From positions 8,358,873 to 8,422,872 of the forward strand of contig JAJEKV010000027.1 in assembly GCA_021234155.1 (NCBI GenBank): a DNA stretch of 64,000 nt, written 5' to 3'. Below, piece after piece: positions 58,455 through 64,000 of the stretch. Made by a program: the position numbers and the translations under genes. Origin of the DNA: Isoetes taiwanensis. Taxonomy: Eukaryota; Streptophyta; Lycopodiopsida; Isoetales; Isoetaceae. Numbering within the stretch: position 1 is the stretch's first letter; each line of letters starts with the position of its first letter. Under the pieces are notes generated by a model, which was not told the origin of the DNA, did not search any database, and worked only from the letters and a program-made list of their open reading frames with translations.

Positions 58455-59627
58455 CGTTATAGTACTGGAACTGTACCGGGTATCCATGGGATGATGGAGA
58501 AAGGCTAGAAGATGCCCACGGCTGCGATATAATATGCTTAGCAAAAATATGGGAGCATAACGTCAAAAGGCTGCCATAGGAAGAAGGATACCAGCTGTTC
58601 ACGTGCGGGAAAGACAGGGATTTCAAGATAGGGAGAGGGAGTGCAGGTCTGGCTTGCTATGTAAAGAATAGTATAGCCAACAATGCATGTATGTTACACT
58701 CAGATGTCAATAAAAGATATATGGTCTTGAATATTCAATTGAAAAACAAACAAGAAGTAGTTCTGATAATTACATATTATCTGCCAAACAGTGATAAGCT
58801 AGAATTGCTGGAACTAGGAGAAAATATAATGAAATGGAAAGAACAGGGACCAATGATTATAGTAGGAGATCTAAATGCCAGAACCAGACAAGAACAGGCA
58901 CACAACACATACACAGATGAGAAAGATGGTCAGATAATGTACACGGCTAGAACACAGGAATGGCAGAGAAACACAGAGGATAAGACAGAAGTCAATGCTA
59001 GAGGTGAATTGCTGCTAGAAGTCTGCACGGCAACGGGGATGATCATAGCTAATGGCGTGAACAAATGGAGGGGATCGGGAGGCTTCAGAAGCCAAAATAA
59101 CACATGGTAAGAGCATAGTGGACTATATAATACTGAACGACCAAGCAGCAGGAAAGATAGAGGGATTAATGTTACAGGAATGGCCGACTGGAAAAAGGGA
59201 AAGCCATAGACCGATCAAGTTAACAGTCAGATTGGATGAGATACCACAGATAGATAGCACAGAAAGAAAGGAGGATAAGAAAGACAGAGTGAGAATTCAG
59301 TTTCAGGAGAAATATGCAGAAACCTTCATTCAGGCAGTCAAAGAGGAAATGGGAAAATGGAATTGGGGGAAACACAACGCGAGTGATAATGGAAACACCC
59401 TCAATGACATTATAGTAAGGGTAGCAACAGAGGTGTTTGAAAAAAGGATAAAAATCAGGAAGAACAGAGCATTCCGAGCATCAGTATGGTATGATGACGA
59501 GTGTAGAGAGCAAAAAAGGAAAACAAGAGAACACAGGGGAAAGGAGACATACCGGAAAGAAAAGGCAGCATACATAAGATTAATGTACAAGGGAGAAGTA
59601 TGTAGTGGAAAAAGACTTCAAAGATAA
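58455..59627 (+). pseudogene. LINE ORF2, AP-endonuclease domain only, degenerate
   Basis: AP-endonucleases of LINEs nick the target DNA. Seen: start block YWNCTGYPWDD (58463 on), ICLAKIWEH (58530s; the usual catalytic Glu of LxET is Lys here), TYYLPNS, GDLNART (58870), DYIIL (59121) and ESHRPI (usually SDHRPI). Breaks: TAG 58460-58462, TAG 58577-58579, a frame change at about 59105 (TGGTAAGAGC, consistent with two lost bases), and another near 59590. The RT and RNase H regions are absent: similarity ends near 59620. The upstream part of this frame overlaps the end of ORF1. Confidence 0.75.
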
Positions 59628-59908
59628 TGGAACGTGGTTCTTAAAAGGTGAAAGTATATTAGAAGGAACTTACTTCAAAAAAATTCCAAGTTCAGAGAGA
59701 GGTTAATTATGAATTATGTTCTCAAGAAGGAGGTGCAAAGGTTTACTCTACACAAGCACGTGTTGTTAGAATCCCACTAATAAAAGGAAATTATATTATC
59801 AAAGGACATCCTGTATTTCACCTTCTAGATCCTAAGGATGAAGAACAGATCAAATCCAACTTACCACCTGTGTTGATGATGATGATGAGTGAACACACAT
59901 TGTTGTGA
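59600..59908 (+). other. Unidentified coding-like stretch after the LINE
   Basis: Reads EKYVVEKDFKDNGTWFLKGE to KIPSSERG, then after a one-base shift VNYELCSQEGGAKVYSTQAR and IKGNYIIKGHPVFHLLDP, ending at TGA about 59908 after an ATG repeat. The long open, non-repetitive run suggests a real exon or TE piece. No family recognised. Confidence 0.25.
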
Positions 59909-60688
59909 GCAGATGATGATGATGAATAGATCAAAGCCACTTACCATTTGGGTTGTCATATGATGATGATTTTCATGCATTGATGTTTTAATAGATAATG
60001 ATGAGTTGATACATCTTGTATTCTTCTGCTTGTGTTTTCTGTGCTTGTATGATGATGTTATTGTTTAGACTTTATGTTATCAATGTTTCATTGGTAAGTA
60101 ACATACATCTAAAAGGTGTGTTGATTTGTTCATTTGATAGATATTGAATAGGTGTTAGGTTCAAATCCAAGGATGTTAAGTTTGAATTTTGTATTCATGA
60201 ATATTAAAGTAATTTTAAATCTATGTCTTACGTGGTAGAGTAGTCCAATAGCACAAAAACCCTAAACCTATCAATATCCCATACCAATATCCCACATGCC
60301 AAAGAAGCAAAAGTAGCATGTGTATATAAGATGCACCTAGAAGTGATTAAGTATCATGTGATTGGGCCTTGTTGATAAACCTTTGGAGATATCCAAGGGG
60401 GATGGACCTGTGGTGCGTGTAGGGGATGACCTACAATTAGTCGAGCCACATTAGTTCGAGTTCTAACGATCTCGAATCGGATATAATTCGAGGGTTCTCT
60501 TTAAACGGAGATTTACGGAAGGCAAAAGGGTGGCCGAGATAGGTTCCAATAAAGTTGGAGTGGATATCCCACTATGATGGCTCACATGATCTGACCTCTA
60601 GGGGTGGCTACCTAAGGGTGTGTAACCTTGAGGGGCACCTTTGGAGTAGTCATCTAAAGGGTGTCCTAGAAGGTATGTAACCTCGAGG
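59909..60688. other. Intergenic with GAT microsatellites
   Basis: Several (GAT)n/(ATG)n tracts at 59873-59965. At 60640-60670 a GGAGTAG-CATCTAAAGGGTGTCC block that recurs right of the MITE (61305-61400, two to three copies). Confidence 0.5.
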
Positions 60689-61289
60689 CAGGGAATAAAT
60701 TACTAATCGCATATTTCTTATTAGCCAGAATGACTTTAGCTAAACTTGCTCGATATTAATCCCAAAACTTTCTGTGGCTTAGCTAAACTCTATACATTTT
60801 TCCTCTCATACTTTCTAGCGTTTAGCTAAACTAACCCAAACATCATCCCAAAAATTTCTATGGTGTGGCCAACTAAAAATATTAAACCAAATTGCTATAC
60901 TTTTTTTCAATATATTCCACTTATTTTAGTCATTTTCTTTGTGAAAACATTCTAAAATAATGTTTAGTAAAGTGTAGGACTCAAATTAATTCATAATGCT
61001 AGAAACTAAACTACTAGTCATATATTTCATATAAACTAGAATGATGTTAGCTAAACAAGCCCGAAATTCATTCTAAAAGTTTCTATGGTTTAGCTAAACA
61101 CTACAAAATTTCACGCTCGTACTTTCTAGCGTTTGGCTAAAGAGCTCCATGCTTGGTGCAGTCCCGAAAAAAGTTAAGCTAAAATTATTATTTTTTTCCC
61201 AATTTTTTCCATTTACTTTAGCCAATTATTTTTGAAAATGTGCTAAAAAATCGCCAAATAGCTAAGTTTAGCCCTTAAATTATTCCATG
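60689..61289. mobile_element. hAT-type MITE, 601 bp, 8-bp target duplication
   Basis: Ends CAGGGAATAAATTA and, inverted, CATGGAATAATTTA; directly outside lie identical 8-mers CCTCGAGG (60681-60688 and 61290-61297). An 8-bp duplication and CAGGG-type ends are typical of hAT elements. Inside, TTTAGCTAAA/TTAGCTAAAC palindromic motifs recur about eight times as subterminal repeats, and the two halves are diverged duplicates (CTTTCTAGCGTTTAGC and CTTTCTAGCGTTTGGC). No transposase ORF. Confidence 0.88.
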
Positions 61290-61297
61290 CCTCGAGG

Positions 61298-61400
61298 GGC
61301 ACCTTTGGAGTAGCCATCTAAAGGGTGTCCTAGCGGGTGTATAGTATAGTGTCGGAGTAGCCATCTAAAGGGTGTCCTAAAGGGTGTATAGTATAGTGTC
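61298..61400. repeat. Short tandem duplication, about 48 bp
   Basis: GGAGTAGCCATCTAAAGGGT then GTCCTA-GGGTGTATAGTATAGTGTC occurs twice in tandem here, and its first half once left of the MITE. Confidence 0.75.
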
Positions 61401-61601
61401 TCTTAGAGGTCTTAGAGGGTTGTTGTAAATGATATGCTTGTGGGTATGTGTTGACAATTGAATTTACAGGACAAATTGATGGTGAATACATCCGAGATAC
61501 GGAGGTGCTTACAGGTATGTATAATCTGCTGAAAATGTATACAAAATGGTACCATGCATAAACCCCCAAGCAACAACAACTAAAAAGAAAAAAGAAAGTG
61601 A

Positions 61602-61795
61602 GTGAGTGAGGTAGTGAGATGGGGGCGCTTCCCCCTTGAGAGTGAGGTCGATGAGTGAGGTGGGGTGCTTCCCCTCAAGCAGGGAGAGTGAGGCCGATGA
61701 GTGAGGTGGGGCACTTCTTGTTGAGCAGGATGAGTGAGGTGAGGGCGCTTCCCCTCAAGCTGTGAGGATGAGTGAGGTGGGGGCGTTCCCCCATC
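61602..61795. repeat. Minisatellite GATGAGTGAGGTGGGG...CTTCCCC
   Basis: Five or six units of about 35-50 bp built from GAGTGAGGTGGGG(G)CG and CTTCCCCTCAAGC blocks. Confidence 0.8.
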
Positions 61796-61886
61796 GCCGT
61801 TGACGGACTTTGCAGCATTAGACTAAGTCCTTAGAGAGGTCCTTAAAAAAGTGTCCTTAAGAAAACGAACTTCAAAAAGAAAAACA

Positions 61887-62232
61887 AAACTAACTACACA
61901 ACTCAAACTCCAATTCTCACCACAAACTCAAACTCCACAAACTCCAACTCCACCAAACTCAAACTCCAATTCTCACCACAAACTCAAACTCCACAAACTC
62001 AAACTCCACAAACTCAAACTCCAATTCTCTTTGTAAACTCAAACTCCAATTCTCACCACAAACGCAAACTCCACAAACTCAAACTCTAATTCTCTTTGTG
62101 GCTTGTTACTACACAAACTCAAACTCAAACTCCGCGTTAAACAAACAAACTACACAAACTCAAGCCACAAACTCATAACTCCATTTCCCTTTGTGGCTTG
62201 TTACTACGCAAACTCAAACTCCACAAACTGCA
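61887..62232. repeat. Minisatellite CACAAACTCAAACTC
   Basis: A long C/A-rich tract of ACTCAAACTCCACAAACTC units interspersed with CAATTCTCACCACAA and TTCTCTTTGTGGCTTGTTAC; no G-rich interruptions. Confidence 0.85.
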
Positions 62233-62391
62233 TTTGATGTCTACAATTTCTTGCATATAATGCTCCTTCTTCTCCCTCAATGATTTGAAGGTTTTCTTCA
62301 ACTCTTTCCATTTGTTATATGACTGTTGTAGCCTACAATCAACCTCTTTCACCTTCAATTCAGTGGAGTCCTTCCATTTTGTTATCATCTG
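62231..62391 (-). other. Coiled-coil exon candidate
   Basis: Begins after a clear acceptor (GATTCCTTACAG, minus strand) and reads MITKWKDSTELKVKEVDCRL, then KWKELKKTFKSLREKKEHYM, a likely coiled coil. Probably part of one gene with the segments at 63.1-63.7 kb; a possible middle exon AKLEMQKGDFTFGHSDS lies at about 63128-63078 with acceptor GGTTTCAG and donor GTAAGTAC. Confidence 0.35.
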
Positions 62392-62399
62392 TAAGGAAT

Positions 62400-63075
62400 C
62401 TGTAATAAAACAATTCAGTAAATTAGTTACATGTATACAAAGTATATTCCACAATCTAAAGAAAGTTTATTAAAGGCTCAATCCACAATCTATATTCCAC
62501 CCACTGTAATTCAGGTCCAATCTATAAAATATAATCTACAAAGCACAAAATATAAATCCTTAACCACAAATTAACCTTCACAAATGCAAAATCACAAACC
62601 AGCACAAATGGAAAACCACAAACCACAGAACACAATATAAAATTCCCCCAATCCACAAACCAAAACATGCAACCACAAACTACAGAACATAGAACACAAT
62701 ATAAAATTCACTCAATCCACAAACCAAGACACCCAACTCATAAACCAAATCCATTAACCCCAAACCACAAATCATAAACAACAAACAATAAATCCAAATA
62801 TATAAACTGCAATCTAAATTCACAAACTCTAAATCACAATTCTATACCACAATTTCAAATCTACAATATAAATTCACAACTCCAAACCACAATTCTACTA
62901 AAGAACCACAATTTAAGATTCACTGACCTAAAACCACAAAAACTATGACCACAATCACCACAAAGGCTAGGCTATGAACGAACCAATGATTACTTGTTAC
63001 TTCAAGACTCTACAATCCTTTAAGAAATCATATAATCCACATTCTTAAAACAGAACAATGTTTATCAAAAGTACT
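62400..63075. other. CACAAA-rich low-complexity DNA
   Basis: Degenerate CCACAAACC/ATAAATTC themes; no gene. Confidence 0.5.
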
Positions 63076-63210
63076 TACTATCAGAATGTCCAAAGGTAAA
63101 ATCTCCTTTTTGCATCTCCAACTTTGCTGAAACCACATTGTGTTGCGTAAGCTCATTTACATACAAAATGCAAATTAAACAAAATAACTACAATTTGTAT
63201 TACCATATTT

Positions 63211-63678
63211 CTATCTCTTGGACTCCAGGGTTTTAGAATATGATGAAGCCAACCGTGGTTCAGTGATGCCTGAATCTTGTATAGGTTTTACTGTTTTTTT
63301 AGTCCCACTATCTTCCTCGATGGATAGATTATCTTCCTCTAGCATTGAAGACCTCTTTTTTGAAGCATGCTTATAAAAACTCAACCAATTTATATCCTTA
63401 CCTTTAACATCATGCAAAAACGATGCTACAACCATAACTTGACTAACTTGCCCATTTTGAACATGACTCCTTTCCTCATAGATTGCCCTGTAAATGCTCA
63501 GAAAAGCCTCTTTCTTCTCTTTTTTCAGAGCTCTCAGTCTATAGGATTGTTTATTCTCCACCTTTCGTCCCCAATACTTGTGCATCTCTAATGGATCCAC
63601 AAACTTTTCCTCATGCTTTAACAAATCCCTGTACAATCCTCTATCATTCAAGACAAGGTTTTCTATTTCTGCAACCAT
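63211..63678 (-). CDS. Unrecognised basic/acidic protein, 155 aa, possibly a first exon
   Basis: Opens at ATG 63678 (MVAEIENLVLNDRGLYRDLL). A helical N-terminal half with aromatic residues (HKYWGRKVENKQSYRLRALK) is followed by a Ser/Glu/Lys-rich tail. Terminates at TAG 63211. The N-terminal part, with spaced Trp/Tyr and basic residues, looks like a small DNA-binding or adaptor module, but I recognise no family. Downstream exon-like segments at 63128-63078 and 62391-62231 suggest a longer spliced product. Confidence 0.4.
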   Translation of the reverse strand: MVAEIENLVLNDRGLYRDLLKHEEKFVDPLEMHKYWGRKVENKQSYRLRALKKEKKEAFLSIYRAIYEERSHVQNGQVSQVMVVASFLHDVKGKDINWLSFYKHASKKRSSMLEEDNLSIEEDSGTKKTVKPIQDSGITEPRLASSYSKTLESKR

Positions 63679-64000
63679 GATCTAAGAGACCAAGAATTGA
63701 ACCAACTCCACAAGGTCAAAAATCAATCGAAACAAAATCGGCACTACATACAGCCAAAGCTTTGCCCATGATTCGGCAAGCTCTAGCTATGACCCGACAA
63801 TCTCTGTACTATGATCCACAAGCTATGATCCACAAGATCTGGCTATGCTTCTGTAGTCTCTGTTTAGGTCTTTTCACAAGGTCAAAAATCAATGGAAACA
63901 AAATCGGGATCTGGCTATTCTTCTGCAGTTTCTATTTAGATCTTTTTGGTGTTTTTGGTTTTTTTGGCGGTCCATATTATCTTGGCCTCCGTGTTATTTT
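63679..64000. other. Window end, no gene
   Basis: Holds two copies of CACAAGGTCAAAAATCAAT (about 63709 and 63877) and TGATCCACAAG repeats; nothing coding. Confidence 0.5.

Noticed and set aside
61887-62232. CRISPR-like array in the CACAAACTC tract
   Set aside because: Units are short, variable and continuous without unique spacers, in a plant nuclear context; it is a minisatellite.

Overview
The window looks like nuclear DNA of a land plant, most likely a seedless vascular plant (fern or lycophyte). The evidence is an intronless PLS-type pentatricopeptide-repeat gene, two five-exon plant-type soluble epoxide hydrolases, a three-exon class IIIB (HAD) acid phosphatase, a miniature LTR retrotransposon primed by tRNA-iMet, long AT-rich intergenic DNA and a very high transposon load. 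No plastid, mitochondrial or bacterial gene block is present. The species call is inference.

Layout. 1-3 kb: PPR gene on the minus strand. 3-9.9 kb: gene-poor DNA with G-rich minisatellites, a LINE 3' end and a possible non-autonomous element. 9.9-11.5 kb: epoxide hydrolase A (minus). 12.5-16 kb: transposon-derived coding debris, a 41-bp-period array of near-perfect palindromes, and a small acidic two-exon gene. 17-21 kb: decayed coding remnants, a MITE with 102-bp inverted repeats and a tandem duplication. 22.2-23.8 kb: epoxide hydrolase B (plus), the paralogue of A with identical intron phases. 24-29.6 kb: minisatellites, a PPR relic and unrecognised coding segments. 30.1-30.4 kb: a complete 333-bp TRIM element with LTRs, PBS, PPT and a 5-bp target duplication. 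31.4-35.7 kb: acid phosphatase gene with a 3.3-kb second intron.

35.7-52.8 kb is the highlight. It is a head-to-tail array of a 7.11-kb reverse-transcriptase element (two full units and a 2.8-kb 5' part of a third), bounded on both sides by (TA)n, starting just after the phosphatase stop codon. Each full unit carries three ORFs. ORF3 has a reverse transcriptase preceded by a CxC motif and a GHIRTTD block, which resembles the Naiad/Chlamys branch of Penelope-like elements, yet no GIY-YIG endonuclease is visible. ORF1 and ORF2 match nothing I know. Unit 1 is intact; units 2 and 3 differ from it in clusters around CAG/CTG sites, which looks partly like sequencing error at methylated CHG cytosines.

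52.8-64 kb: a candidate MITE, a GTCGATGGGG minisatellite, an ORF with a dense Cys/His cluster, LINE UTR repeats, a degenerate LINE (ORF1 plus AP-endonuclease) carrying three in-frame TAG codons, a 601-bp hAT-type MITE with a perfect 8-bp target duplication, two minisatellites and unrecognised minus-strand coding segments.

The host genes are unrelated metabolic and RNA-processing genes and form no pathway together. Most of the structure in the window comes from mobile elements.
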